From the NCBI RefSeq assembly GCF_006539165.1, contig NZ_BJMM01000021.1, positions 62,001-126,000 on the forward strand: a stretch of DNA of 64,000 nucleotides. Reading direction: 5' to 3'. The notes under the pieces are model-generated. The model had not been told where the DNA came from and made no database searches. It saw only the letters and a program-made list of their open reading frames with translations. The position numbers and the translations under genes were made by a program. Each line of letters opens with the position of its first letter. Within the stretch, counting starts at the first letter, position 1. The DNA comes from Streptomyces cacaoi. GTDB lineage: Bacteria > Actinomycetota > Actinomycetes > Streptomycetales > Streptomycetaceae. Positions 35,970 to 44,773 of the stretch are shown here, piece by piece.

Positions 35970-36002
35970 CTTTGCTGTGCACGCACGAGGAACGAGGGAC
36001 AG

Positions 36003-36608
36003 ATGACCGACCCGGTGACCCTGGACGGCGAGACGCCGATAGGCGAGTTCGACGAGAAGCGAGCCGAGAACGCGGTGCGTGAACTGCTCATCGCCGTCGG
36101 TGAGGACCCCGATCGGGAGGGCCTGCTGGAGACGCCGGCCCGGGTGGCGCGGGCCTACCGGGAGATGTTCGCCGGGCTCCGGCAGCGGCCGGAGGACGTG
36201 CTGACGACCACCTTCGACCTCGGGCACGACGAGATGGTGCTGGTCAAGGACATCGAGGTGGTGAGCCAGTGCGAGCACCATCTGCTGCCGTTCCACGGGG
36301 TGGCGCACGTCGGCTACATCCCCTCGGCCTCCGGGAAGATCACCGGACTGTCCAAGCTGGCCCGGCTGGTGGAGGTCTTCGCCCGGCGCCCGCAGGTGCA
36401 GGAGCGGCTGACGACGCAGATCGCCGACTCGCTGATGCGGATCCTGGAGCCGCGGGGCGTCATCGTCGTCATCGAGTGCGAGCACATGTGCATGTCGGTG
36501 CGCGGGGTGCGCAAGCCGGGTGCGAAGACGACGACCTCGGCGGTGCGCGGTCAGCTGCGCGACTCGACGACCCGTGCCGAGGCGATGAGCCTGATACTGG
36601 CCAAGTGA
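36003..36608 (+). CDS. folE: GTP cyclohydrolase I
   Basis: 201 residues. It makes dihydroneopterin triphosphate from GTP, the first step of folate synthesis. Zinc and substrate motifs are present: [43 protein letters not shown] and [19 protein letters not shown]. The ATG at 36003 has GAGGGAC upstream. The remaining folate genes (folP, folB, folK) lie just downstream on the opposite strand. Confidence 0.95.
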   Translation: MTDPVTLDGETPIGEFDEKRAENAVRELLIAVGEDPDREGLLETPARVARAYREMFAGLRQRPEDVLTTTFDLGHDEMVLVKDIEVVSQCEHHLLPFHGVAHVGYIPSASGKITGLSKLARLVEVFARRPQVQERLTTQIADSLMRILEPRGVIVVIECEHMCMSVRGVRKPGAKTTTSAVRGQLRDSTTRAEAMSLILAK

Positions 36609-36635
36609 GCCGTGTGTGCCGGGTGAGCCCCGTGG

Positions 36636-36673
36636 GGCGGCCGTCGGCCGGCTGAGGCGCCGGGCCGGCCGCC
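36636..36673. terminator. Probable bidirectional terminator
   Basis: GGCGGCCG (36636-36643) pairs with CGGCCGCC (36666-36673), with further GGCC pairing inside the loop. It lies between convergent folE and the DUF3180 gene. Confidence 0.5.
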
Positions 36674-36689
36674 GCCGGGGAGCCGCCCG

Positions 36690-37178
36690 TCAGGCCGCGG
36701 TGGCCGGCGGGTGGTCGTCGTCATCGTCCTCCGGGAGCCGGCAGACGCGCTCCAGGAAGACGGCCGCCGCTATCACGGTGATTCCCGCGACCACGGCTGC
36801 GCCGGCATAGATGGCCTGGTCGCCGCGGGCGGGGATGTCGGAGCGCTCGGCGAGCAGGAAGACGCCGGCGCCGCCGTACATGCCGGAGACGAGCGCCGCG
36901 ACGAGGGCGCTGGCCTGACCGAACAGCACGGCGCGTGCGGCCATCATCGGGTCCACGCCCTTGGCCTCCGGCTGCCGCTCGCGCTGGGCCTTGAGCCGGG
37001 CGCGCAGCGACAGCGCGGTGGCCAGCAGGACGGCCGCGATCGCGCCGAGCACGATCGGCGCCGCGACCGGGACGCCCGGCAGCGTGCCGAGCGCGTCCCA
37101 GAGCCGGGCGCCGCCCCACGAGAGCACCCCGGCGACGACGAAGAGCCCCGCCAGGGTGCGGATGCGTAGTTCCTTCAC
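36690..37178 (-). CDS. DUF3180 domain membrane protein
   Basis: 162 residues with four predicted membrane helices (about 8-27, 36-57, 80-103 and 118-142) and an acidic Asp-run tail. The family is actinobacterial, of unknown function, and is regularly found beside folK. The start is GTG 37178 (KELRIRTLAGL), 77 bases after folK on the same strand. Confidence 0.85.
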   Translation of the reverse strand: MKELRIRTLAGLFVVAGVLSWGGARLWDALGTLPGVPVAAPIVLGAIAAVLLATALSLRARLKAQRERQPEAKGVDPMMAARAVLFGQASALVAALVSGMYGGAGVFLLAERSDIPARGDQAIYAGAAVVAGITVIAAAVFLERVCRLPEDDDDDHPPATAA

Positions 37179-37255
37179 TGAGCTTTCACCTCGCGGGGGC
37201 GGCGTTCCGGGGTGCGGCCCGGGGCTGCTGATGGCACGGGTACCGGCGCCAACGC

Positions 37256-37852
37256 TCAGGCCGGGAGGCTGAGTTCCAGGTCCGCGCGCGCCGTGACGCC
37301 CTCGGTGCCGAGTGCGGCCAGCAGATCGTGGACGCTGCCGTGCCCGGGCACTTCGGCGGCCGGGTCGATGTCGTGCCACGGCACGAGGACGAACGCCCGC
37401 TCGTGCGCCCGCGGGTGGGGCAGGGTGAGCTTCGGATCGTCGGAGACGACGCCCTGGTAGGCGACGATGTCCACATCGATCGGCCGCGGGCCCCAGCGCT
37501 CGTCGCGCACCCGCTCCAGCGCCTCCTCGATGGCGTGCCCGCGCTCCAGCAGCGAGCTGGGCGGAAGCGTCGTCTTCACCAGCACCACGGCGTTGAAGTA
37601 GGAGGGCTGGCTGTCGGGGGCGACGCCCCACGGTTCGGTCTCGTAGACCGGCGAGACGGCCTTGACCTTCAGGCCCGGGGTGTCCGCCAGGGCGTCCACG
37701 GCGCTTTGCAGCGATTCCAGGCGGTTGCCGAGGTTGCTGCCGAGCGAGAGGACGGCGAGCTTGGGGTCGTGCAGGGTCGTGTCCGCCGCATCCACCTGCT
37801 GCACCACCGAGGCGGGCACCGGCTGTACGGTCGGGTCACTGTTCGGCGTCAT
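37256..37852 (-). CDS. folK: 2-amino-4-hydroxy-6-hydroxymethyldihydropteridine diphosphokinase
   Basis: 198 residues. It transfers pyrophosphate from ATP to 6-hydroxymethyl-dihydropterin in folate synthesis. Motifs: VLSLGSNLGNRLESLQSAVD, YETEPWG, RWGPRPIDVDIV and LPHPRAHERAFVLVP. The first 30 residues are a non-conserved extension. The ATG overlaps the folB stop by 4 bases (ATGA), so it is translationally coupled. Confidence 0.94.
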   Translation of the reverse strand: MTPNSDPTVQPVPASVVQQVDAADTTLHDPKLAVLSLGSNLGNRLESLQSAVDALADTPGLKVKAVSPVYETEPWGVAPDSQPSYFNAVVLVKTTLPPSSLLERGHAIEEALERVRDERWGPRPIDVDIVAYQGVVSDDPKLTLPHPRAHERAFVLVPWHDIDPAAEVPGHGSVHDLLAALGTEGVTARADLELSLPA

Positions 37853-38214
37853 GCGCGGCTCCGCTTGATAGTGAGGGTCACGTCTTCGAACGGCACGGTG
37901 ATCGGGGCTTCGGGCTTGTGGACGACCACCTCGACCTCCTGCACGGCATCGTGCCGCAGACAGGTGTCGGCGATCCGCTGTGCCAGGGTCTCGATCAGGT
38001 CGACCGGCTCTCCTTCGACGACCGCGACGACCTCCTCCGCCACGATGCCGTAGTGGACGGTTCTGGTGAGATCGTCGCTGTCGGCGGCCGGGCGGGTGTC
38101 GAGGCCCAGCACGAGGTCGACGACGAAGGTCTGGCCTTCCTCGCGTTCCCTCGCGAACACCCCGTGATGCCCACGCGCCTTGAGGCCGCGCAGTGCGACG
38201 CTGTCCACGCGCAT
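37849..38214 (-). CDS. folB: Dihydroneopterin aldolase
   Basis: 121 residues. It cleaves dihydroneopterin to 6-hydroxymethyl-dihydropterin and glycolaldehyde. Motifs: LRGLKARGHHGVFAREREEGQTFVVDL and DLTRTVHYGIVAEEV, then LIETLAQRIAD. Start ATG 38214 matches homologue length; a GTG at 38238 in the same frame is possible and lies about 20 bases after a -10-like TAGATT. Confidence 0.93.
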   Translation of the reverse strand: MRVDSVALRGLKARGHHGVFAREREEGQTFVVDLVLGLDTRPAADSDDLTRTVHYGIVAEEVVAVVEGEPVDLIETLAQRIADTCLRHDAVQEVEVVVHKPEAPITVPFEDVTLTIKRSRA

Positions 38215-38656
38215 CACTCCCGTCGGTCGTACGGACACGGCGCCATGAAGCGCGCCAACGAATCGAATCTACCTGCGAGCGTCCGGCCCTCCGGGCGAGG
38301 GGCCGGGGCGCCCGGCACCGGGAATCCGGTCGTAGGGGGACGAACCACCGCCGACCGGGCCGGGGCCCGGGCCGCCGGGACGGCGGCGCGGCCGTCCGTC
38401 GGCGCCGCCTACCCACAGCGTCGCCGCACACGCGTGCATTCCCACGCACGTGACTCGAACGAGTGGGGTGGTGTCGGGAGTTCTCGCGACACCCACGGGT
38501 GACGCCGGGCCCGGTGGGGTGGAAAGGCGCCGTTCCGCGCGGCGCGCGGGCCGTCGGGAAGCGTTCGACAGCGGCCGACGGCAGCGGGGAGCGGCCGGGA
38601 ACGGCCGGGGCGGTGCGCGGAGCCCGGGGGAGCGCTCGGCGGGCCTCGGCGCACGC
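38215..38656. other. 442-bp intergenic region between the NTF2-like gene and folB
   Basis: It contains a hairpin at 38470-38493 (GGTGTCG paired with CGACACC, with an inner GAG/CTC) that probably terminates the folP transcript, and a -10-like TAGATT near 38266-38271 read leftwards for folB. A CACGCGTGCA/GCACGTG pair lies near 38430-38450. I see no gene, and no folate-riboswitch structure that I could recognise. Confidence 0.4.
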
Positions 38657-39178
38657 TCAGAGCTCGATGTCCCCCTGGCCGAGGTCGCGCTCGTCCTCGC
38701 CGCCGTCCCCGTCGTCCTCCCCCTCTTCGTCGTCCTCCCGTTCGACGAGGACGGGGGAGCCGTGGTGCGACCACACCTTCCAGGCGCCGTCCGCACTCCG
38801 CCGGAAGACGTTCGTGGCGACCACCAGGCCGCCGACCAGCGGGCCCGCCGTGCCGTCCGCCTCGGCCGGGCCGCCGCTGAGGATGTTTTCCGTACAGGTC
38901 AGCAGGGCCGTGTCGCCCTGTACGGAGACCTCCACATCGGTGAGGAAGAACTGGATGTAGTCGGTGTTCGCCATGATCAGCGCATAGGAGCGGAGCACCT
39001 CCCCGCGCCCGGTGAGGACCGGCCAGCCCGGGTGGACGACGCTGACCCCCGAGCCGCCCACCTCCTCGTCCTCCAGCCACAGCCGGGAGAGGGCCTCGAT
39101 GTCGCCCTGCTCGACCGCCTCGTAGAGCGCGGTGTTGGCGGCTTCCACGGCCTCGGTGTCCGTCTCGGGACTGCTCAC
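38657..39178 (-). CDS. NTF2/SnoaL-like protein, folate-cluster member
   Basis: 173 residues of the NTF2-like cone fold: NTALYEAVEQGDIEALSRLWLEDEE, VSVVHPGWPVLTGRGEVLRSYALIM, and WKVWSHHGSPV at the end. The tail is strongly acidic (Asp/Glu/Gly, 150-173). The function is unknown, though it regularly accompanies folP in actinomycetes. The GTG at 39178 overlaps the folP stop (GTGA), indicating coupling. Confidence 0.85.
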   Translation of the reverse strand: MSSPETDTEAVEAANTALYEAVEQGDIEALSRLWLEDEEVGGSGVSVVHPGWPVLTGRGEVLRSYALIMANTDYIQFFLTDVEVSVQGDTALLTCTENILSGGPAEADGTAGPLVGGLVVATNVFRRSADGAWKVWSHHGSPVLVEREDDEEGEDDGDGGEDERDLGQGDIEL

Positions 39179-40116
39179 GCGGTGGCCTCGGTGTCCTTCG
39201 CTTCGGGTACGGGGGCGACGGTGTGCGGGAGGGCCTCGGCGGCCTGCTCCACGGCGTGTGCGACCCGGACGGCGTCGGCGCTGGCCCGGACCTCGTGCAC
39301 ACGGACGGCCCAGGCGCCCTCGCGGGCGGCCAGGGAGGAGACGGCGGCGGTGGCCGCGTCCCGCTCGCGGGCGGGCGGCGGCGCCGCGCCCTTCTCGGCG
39401 GCCAGCACCCGGCCCAGGAACCGCTTCCTGGAGGCGGCCACGAGCAGCGGCAGGCCCAGTTCGGTGCGCAGCCGGGACAGCGCGGCGACCAGGGCGAGAT
39501 CGTGCTCGGCCCGCTTGGCGAAGCCCAGGCCCGGGTCGACGACGATGCGTTCGGGGTCGATGCCGCCGGAGACCGCCCGGTGTATGGACTCGCGCAGCTC
39601 GGCCAGTACCTCGCCGACGACATCGGTGTACACGGCCCGGTTGTTCATGTCGATGCTCCGGCCGCGCCAGTGCATCACCACGAACGGTGCGCCGGTCTCG
39701 GCGACGGCCGGCACCATCCGGGGGTCGGCCAGGCCGCCGCTCACGTCGTTGACCAGGGCCGCGCCCGCCGCCAGCGCCCGCGCGGCGACGGAGGCACGCA
39801 TGGTGTCGACGCTGACGACGACGCCCTCGTCCGCCAGGTCCCGGACGACGGGCAGCACCCGGCGCAGCTCCTCGTCCTCGTCCACGCGTGCCGCGCCCGG
39901 GCGGGTGGACTCGCCGCCGACGTCGATCAGATCGGCGCCCTGCGCCACCAGGTCCAGGCCGTGCTTGACCGCGGTCTCCGCCTCGAACCACCGTCCTCCG
40001 TCGGAGAAGGAGTCCGGGGTCACGTTGACCACGCCCATCACGGCGCAGCGGCCCCATACGGGGAGGCCCCGGGGGCCCTCCGGGCGGCCACAGCGGGCGT
40101 CCGTCGTCGCACTCAT
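39175..40116 (-). CDS. folP: Dihydropteroate synthase
   Basis: 313 residues. It condenses p-aminobenzoate with hydroxymethyl-dihydropterin pyrophosphate and is the sulfonamide target. Motifs: MGVVNVTPDSFSDGG, LIDVGGESTRPGA, VNDVSGGLADP, VDPGLGFAKR and ASRKRFLGRVL. The ATG at 40116 follows TACCCT by 6 bases, so translation is probably leaderless. It is first in its operon, with the NTF2-like gene coupled behind it. Confidence 0.94.
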   Translation of the reverse strand: MSATTDARCGRPEGPRGLPVWGRCAVMGVVNVTPDSFSDGGRWFEAETAVKHGLDLVAQGADLIDVGGESTRPGAARVDEDEELRRVLPVVRDLADEGVVVSVDTMRASVAARALAAGAALVNDVSGGLADPRMVPAVAETGAPFVVMHWRGRSIDMNNRAVYTDVVGEVLAELRESIHRAVSGGIDPERIVVDPGLGFAKRAEHDLALVAALSRLRTELGLPLLVAASRKRFLGRVLAAEKGAAPPPARERDAATAAVSSLAAREGAWAVRVHEVRASADAVRVAHAVEQAAEALPHTVAPVPEAKDTEATA

Positions 40117-40156
40117 GCGCCCAGGGTAGGTGCCTGCCCGCCGCCCGGCCTTTCCG

Positions 40157-40223
40157 CCCTGTCGCCCCCACCCGTCCACCCTGTCGCTCCCACCCGGCCA
40201 CCCTGTCGCCCCCCCACCCGGCA
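40157..40223. repeat. Three 22-bp tandem repeats upstream of folP
   Basis: Copies at 40157-40178, 40179-40200 and 40201-40223 share CCCTGTCGCNCCCACCCG. The region 40117-40359 is otherwise GC-rich and non-coding. It lies upstream of folP and downstream of the PH-domain gene, both on the minus strand. Confidence 0.6.
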
Positions 40224-40359
40224 CACGACGCCCCGCCGCCCGCGCCGCCCGTGCTGTCCGCGCCGCTCGTGCCGTGGGCCCGGTCCGGGGCGTCCGTGCC
40301 GGGTGCGCCGGGTGCGCCCTCCGCGCCGGGTGGGTGTCCTGCGCCTCCCGGGCGCCCCG

Positions 40360-41895
40360 TCACCTCCGTCTGCCCGTCACCAGGGCCCTGGCCTCGTCCT
40401 CGTCGCGCAGCCGGGCCGTCGCGTGGCCGCCTGCTCCGTCGTCGACGGTGACGTTCGCGAGCCGGTTGCGGCGCTCCCACGGGCCCTGGGCGAAGCGCAC
40501 GCTCTGCACCTTGGCGTGCGGGACGAGCGTGGTGCGGCGGCCGAGCAGCCCGGTGCGGGTGACGAAGAGCGTGTCGGTCAGCCCGTGCCGGTAGCCGCGC
40601 CGGAAGACCGGGACGCAGCGCCCCGCGCGGCGCGGTGCGGGGCGGGCGGCGGCCGGCGCGGCAGCGACGTCCACGCCCGGCAGGACGCGGGCGAGCACGG
40701 CGGCGGCCTCCTCGCGGCGGGCCACGGGGATCAGCACGCCGCTCTCGTCGTCGTCCGTGCCGGCCACCCGCAGCTCGACGCGTACCCAGCGGTGGCGGCG
40801 CCACAGCAGCGGCTCGACGAGGCGGACCGCCTGCACCCGGCCGGGCGGCACCGTCTCGTGCCGCCGGTCCAGGAGCCCGGAGTCGAGGCGGAGCCCGTCG
40901 GGCGACTCGGCCACCGTCCAGTCCCACTCGCGCACCACCCGGCCGAGGCCGTGCGACCAGGCGAAGCCCAGCAGCGGGACGCCGCCCGCGCCGACGGCCC
41001 ACAGGCTCTGCGCGCCGAACACGGCGAAGGCCGTCACGGCGGCGGCGACCACGAGCGGCACGATCCAGGCGCTGGACAGCAGCAGGGTGGCGGTCACCAG
41101 GGTGCGCGGTGCCACCCGCAGCAGGGCGCGGGAGGGCGCCTCGCCCGCGGCGGAGGCCTCCTCCGGCGCCATCCCGGCGGCCCGGGCGAGGAGTTCGGCG
41201 CGCAGGGCGACGGCCTCCCGCTCCCCGAGGAAGGCCAGTTCGTCCTTGGACTCGGTGCCGACGACGTCGAGTTTGAGCTTCGCGACGCCGGCCAGCCGGG
41301 CGAGCAGCGGCCGGGAGACGTCGACGGCCTGCACCCGGTCGAGCCGCAGATGCGCGGTGCGGCGGAAGAACAGGCCCGTGCGGATGCGCAGTTCGGTGTC
41401 GGTGAGCAGATAGCTGGTGCACCACCAGGACAGGAAGCCGTAGCCGGCGGCCACCGGCAGCAGGACGCCCAGGGCGAGCAGGACCCAGCCGGGGGTCAGA
41501 TGCCCGGCCCATTCACGGGCCCGTCCCACGTCGTGGGCGACGGCGGCGAGCACGGCGGCGAGCGGTGCCCAGGCGCGCCGCCACGGGGTGACGGGGTGCA
41601 GCCGCCGGCCCTCGGGGCGAGCAGGCAGCAGCCTCCGGCCGCCCTTCCGGGCCGGGGTGTTGCCGTCCTCCCGGGCGGAACCGCCGCCGTCGTGCCGCGC
41701 GGGGGCTTCGTCGCTCTTCCGCGCGGGGGCGTCCTGAGCGCTCGGGGTGGTGTCCTGGGCTCGCGTGGCAGCGTGTTGGGCTCGCGTGGCAGCGTCCTCG
41801 GTTCGCGCGGGCTCGTCGTGCTTCCCGTGCTTCCCTTGCTTCCCGTGCTTCCCGTGCTTCCCGTGCGGCGGGGTGAGGGGTTCGTCGGCGGGCAT
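40360..41895 (-). CDS. Membrane protein with two bacterial PH (DUF304) domains and HGK repeats
   Basis: 511 residues. Residues 11-27 are near-perfect HGK repeats from a 9-bp tandem DNA repeat, and residues 30-85 are low complexity. Two bPH_2 modules follow, each after a pair of membrane helices: [33 protein letters not shown], and [28 protein letters not shown]. The architecture is that of YdbT of Bacillus. ATG 41895 has GGAGG 6 bases upstream and lies 17 bases after the YdbS-like gene. Together they form a YdbS/YdbT-type pair whose function is unsettled. Confidence 0.82.
   Translation of the reverse strand: MPADEPLTPPHGKHGKHGKQGKHGKHDEPARTEDAATRAQHAATRAQDTTPSAQDAPARKSDEAPARHDGGGSAREDGNTPARKGGRRLLPARPEGRRLHPVTPWRRAWAPLAAVLAAVAHDVGRAREWAGHLTPGWVLLALGVLLPVAAGYGFLSWWCTSYLLTDTELRIRTGLFFRRTAHLRLDRVQAVDVSRPLLARLAGVAKLKLDVVGTESKDELAFLGEREAVALRAELLARAAGMAPEEASAAGEAPSRALLRVAPRTLVTATLLLSSAWIVPLVVAAAVTAFAVFGAQSLWAVGAGGVPLLGFAWSHGLGRVVREWDWTVAESPDGLRLDSGLLDRRHETVPPGRVQAVRLVEPLLWRRHRWVRVELRVAGTDDDESGVLIPVARREEAAAVLARVLPGVDVAAAPAAARPAPRRAGRCVPVFRRGYRHGLTDTLFVTRTGLLGRRTTLVPHAKVQSVRFAQGPWERRNRLANVTVDDGAGGHATARLRDEDEARALVTGRRR
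41818..41865 (-). repeat. 9-bp tandem repeat encoding HGK units
   Basis: About five copies of GTGCTTCCC (plus strand) encode repeated Gly-Lys-His on the minus strand. One copy has CTT changed to TTG (Gln). A slip-prone array inside the PH-domain gene. Confidence 0.75.
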
Positions 41896-41912
41896 CCGGG
41901 GCCTCCGGGGGG

Positions 41913-42431
41913 TCACAGCCCGGCCGCGCGGGCCTCGCCCAGCTCGGTGAGCCGGTCGCGGAGCCGTTCGGCCTCGGCGGGGGAGAGGCCGGGGATCTCC
42001 GCGTCGGTCCTGGCGGCGGCCGTGTGCAGCTGGAGCGTGGCCAGGCCGTAGCGGCGCTCCAGCGGTCCGGAGGTGACCTCGACGAGCTGCATCCGCCCGT
42101 ACGGCACCACCGTCAGCTCCTGCCACAGCACGCCGCGCGCGATGAGCAGGTCGTCGGCGCGCTCCGCGTACCGCCACGAGCGCCAGTTGCGTCCCAGGGC
42201 TCCCCAGCCCCAGGCCGCCGCCGCCAGCGGCAGCACCGCGCACACCGGCCAGAGACCGCCCACCGTCAGGGCGAGCGCGAGGGCGCAGGCCACGGCCGCC
42301 GGCAGCAGCGTGGCCAGCAGCAGGAGCCGGCGCAGGGGCAGCAGGGCGGGCTGGAGGCCGCGCCAGCCGGTCCCGGCGGCGGGGTCCGCGGCCTCGTCCG
42401 GTATGCCCGCGCGCGGTGTCCGACTCGTCAT
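41913..42431 (-). CDS. PH domain-containing membrane protein (YdbS-like)
   Basis: 172 residues. Two membrane helices (about 36-75) are followed by one bPH_2 module: [49 protein letters not shown]. The final segment ([24 protein letters not shown]) is the conserved end of YdbS proteins. The ATG at 42431 lies 6 bases after TACGCT, so a leaderless start is likely. It is divergent from nuoD2. Confidence 0.85.
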   Translation of the reverse strand: MTSRTPRAGIPDEAADPAAGTGWRGLQPALLPLRRLLLLATLLPAAVACALALALTVGGLWPVCAVLPLAAAAWGWGALGRNWRSWRYAERADDLLIARGVLWQELTVVPYGRMQLVEVTSGPLERRYGLATLQLHTAAARTDAEIPGLSPAEAERLRDRLTELGEARAAGL

Positions 42432-42500
42432 GGGGACAGCGTAGAAGTCCCGGCAGAGAGGGCTTGTCCGTCTGGAGGAGGAGGCTGCGAGACTTGCGTC

Positions 42501-43658
42501 ATGACGCAGACGGAGACGGCGGTCACGACGGTCGGCATCGGCGGCGCGGCGGAGAGCACCGACATGGTGCTCAACATCGGGCCGCAGCACCCGTCCACCC
42601 ACGGGGTGTTGCGGCTGCGGCTCGTCCTCGACGGGGAGCGGATCGCGCGGGCCGAGCCGGTGGTGGGCTATATGCACCGCGGGGCCGAGAAGCTCTTCGA
42701 GGCGCGCGACTACCGGCAGATCATCGTCCTCGCGAACCGGCACGACTGGCTGTCGGCCTTCTCCAACGAACTCGGCGTCGTCATGGCCGTCGAGCGGATG
42801 CTCGGCATGGAGGTGCCCGAGCGGGCGGTGTGGCTGCGCACGCTGCTGGCCGAGCTGAACCGGGTGCTCAACCATCTGATGTTCCTGGGCTCCTATCCGC
42901 TGGAACTGGGCGGGATCACCCCCGTCTTCCACTCGTTCCGGGAGCGCGAGGAGCTCCAGAACGTCATGGAGGAGGTCTCCGGCGGCCGGATGCACTACAT
43001 GTTCAACCGGGTCGGCGGCCTGAAGGAGGATCTGCCGGCCGGCTGGCGCGAGCGGGCCCGGCGGGCCGTCGCCGCGGTGCGCGGCCGGATGGGCACCTTC
43101 GACGAACTCGTGCTCGGCAACGAGATCTTCCGCGGCCGCACCCGTGGCGTCGGGGTGCTCGCGCCCGAACTCGTGCACGCCTACGGGGTCAGCGGGCCCC
43201 TGGCCCGCGCCTCGGGTGTCGACTTCGATCTGCGCCGCGACGAGCCGTACCTCGCCTACGGGCAGCTGCGGGGCACGCTGCGGGTGGTCACGCGCGAGCA
43301 GGGCGACTGCCTGGCGCGGTTCGAGGTGCTGCTGGAGCAGGTGCACAACTCCCTGGAGCTGGCGGACGCCTGCCTCGACCGGCTCGCCGAGCTGCCGCCC
43401 GGGCCCGTCAACCAGCGCCTGCCCAAGGTCCTCAAGGCCCCCGAGGGCGCCACCTACGCCTGGACGGAGAACCCGCTCGGGCTCAACGGCTACTACCTCG
43501 TCTCGCGCGGCGAGAAGACGCCGTACCGGCTGAAGCTGCGCTCGGCCTCGTACAACAACATCCAGGCGCTGGGCGAACTGCTGCCGGGGACGCTCGTCGC
43601 GGACATGGTGGCGATCCTCGGCTCGTTCTTCTTCGTCGTCGGCGACATCGACAAGTGA
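42501..43658 (+). CDS. nuoD2: NADH-quinone oxidoreductase subunit D, orphan copy
   Basis: 385 residues of the 49-kDa/NuoD family, the quinone-site subunit of complex I. Motifs: [53 protein letters not shown] and [12 protein letters not shown]60 in HRGAEKL aligns with the dimethylated Arg of mitochondrial NDUFS2. No other nuo gene is present, matching the isolated nuoD2 of other Streptomyces. ATG 42501 has GGAGGAGGAGG unusually far upstream (about 15 bases). The hydrogenase-like fold is intact, so it is probably expressed and functional. Confidence 0.9.
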   Translation: MTQTETAVTTVGIGGAAESTDMVLNIGPQHPSTHGVLRLRLVLDGERIARAEPVVGYMHRGAEKLFEARDYRQIIVLANRHDWLSAFSNELGVVMAVERMLGMEVPERAVWLRTLLAELNRVLNHLMFLGSYPLELGGITPVFHSFREREELQNVMEEVSGGRMHYMFNRVGGLKEDLPAGWRERARRAVAAVRGRMGTFDELVLGNEIFRGRTRGVGVLAPELVHAYGVSGPLARASGVDFDLRRDEPYLAYGQLRGTLRVVTREQGDCLARFEVLLEQVHNSLELADACLDRLAELPPGPVNQRLPKVLKAPEGATYAWTENPLGLNGYYLVSRGEKTPYRLKLRSASYNNIQALGELLPGTLVADMVAILGSFFFVVGDIDK

Positions 43659-43669
43659 GCCGCATCCGT

Positions 43670-43718
43670 TGACCCGGCGCCCGGCCGGTGCGGCTCGCGC
43701 CGTCCGGCGGCCGGGTCA
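43670..43718. terminator. Possible terminator overlapping a stop codon
   Basis: TGACCCGGC (43670-43678) pairs with GCCGGGTCA (43710-43718) between convergent nuoD2 and the coiled-coil gene; the right arm includes the latter's stop. The loop is long (31 bases) with internal GC pairing. Confidence 0.4.
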
Positions 43719-44621
43719 GTTGCGCGGGCCGACGCCGAAGAAGTCGAAGGTGCCGGTGTCGGCGCTCGTGCCGTCCGGCTCCGCGGGGCCCGTGCCGTCC
43801 TCGCCGCCCTTGCCGTTGCTGCTGTGCTTGCCGTCCTTGCTGTGCCGGCCGTCCTTGGCCGTGCGGTCCGCCGGGCCGGCGGGCGGCGGCACCGGGGAGG
43901 CCGTGCTGGTACGGGCCCGCCGCTCGGCCTCCACCCGCTCCTGCGCGGCGCGCTCCTTGCTCAGCCGCGCCTCGTGCGCCGCCCGCTCCTCGCGTTCGCG
44001 CTCCTCCTGCGCGGCGCGCTGCCGGGCGGCGTTCTCGGGCAGCTCGTCGAGGGCCCGGCCGGCCCGCACATAGGTCAGCGGTGAGGGGGCGCCGGTGGCG
44101 CTGCGGTGGTCGGTGGCGGCCGGGGCCAGCTCGCGGGCCGGTTCGCCGGCCTCCAGCTCCAGCTGCCTGCGGCCCTCCAGCTCGTCCGCCCGGTCCGACT
44201 GCGCCTGGGCGAACCGGCGCAGCAGGTCGGCGTGTTCGGAGCGCAGCCGGGCCAGTTCGGCGCGCTTGTCGCGCAGCTTCGTCTCCAGCCGGGCGCGGAT
44301 CTCCCGCAGGTCCTCGGCCTCGGTCTCCAGCTCGGCCTGCTTCTCCTCGGCACGCCAGGCCGCGCTCGCCTGCTGTGCCCGCAGATCGCCCACGCGCCGG
44401 CCCGCCGCCTTGTCCCACCGGCGCAGCAGCACGGCACCGCACACGGCGCACAGCGCGGCCAGCGCGGCGAGGCAGCGCAGTACGACGGTCGCCGTATCGC
44501 TCAGCCCCGGTTCCCCGAACAGCCAGGCGGCGCCGGCGCAGGCCAGTGCGGCCACTGCGACGGCGGCCGGGTACAGAAGCCGGTGCAGGGGTGGCGAATG
44601 ACGGTGACGTCCACGTGGCAT
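43716..44621 (-). CDS. Coiled-coil membrane protein of unknown function
   Basis: 301 residues, family not recognised. Two membrane helices (about 14-35 and 44-66) are followed by a long heptad-like coiled coil (about 75-165, RAEEKQAELETEAEDLREIRARLETKLRDKR and onwards), a second charged helix (205-240) and a Lys/Asp/Gly/Ser-rich tail ending FDFFGVGPRN. The short conserved-looking C-terminal motif may be a binding peptide. ATG 44621 is chosen; an upstream in-frame start exists. It is probably a structural or scaffolding protein, unproven. Confidence 0.7.
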   Translation of the reverse strand: MPRGRHRHSPPLHRLLYPAAVAVAALACAGAAWLFGEPGLSDTATVVLRCLAALAALCAVCGAVLLRRWDKAAGRRVGDLRAQQASAAWRAEEKQAELETEAEDLREIRARLETKLRDKRAELARLRSEHADLLRRFAQAQSDRADELEGRRQLELEAGEPARELAPAATDHRSATGAPSPLTYVRAGRALDELPENAARQRAAQEEREREERAAHEARLSKERAAQERVEAERRARTSTASPVPPPAGPADRTAKDGRHSKDGKHSSNGKGGEDGTGPAEPDGTSADTGTFDFFGVGPRN

Positions 44622-44773
44622 GGCTGGGAATTTACCGCGTTCGGACCGGTTGGTGACACCGGCCGGTCCCCCCGCTCCCCCGCCCCGCCTCGTGCACACC
44701 CCCGCCGCCGGCCGTGTTCACACAAGCCGCACAGGCTGTTTTCAGCCCCTGCGGGGTTACCGGGGGAGCGTCC

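Noticed and set aside
38215-38656. A folate (THF) riboswitch before folB
   Set aside because: Only a simple terminator-like hairpin and a promoter hexamer are visible; the conserved THF aptamer elements were not recognised.
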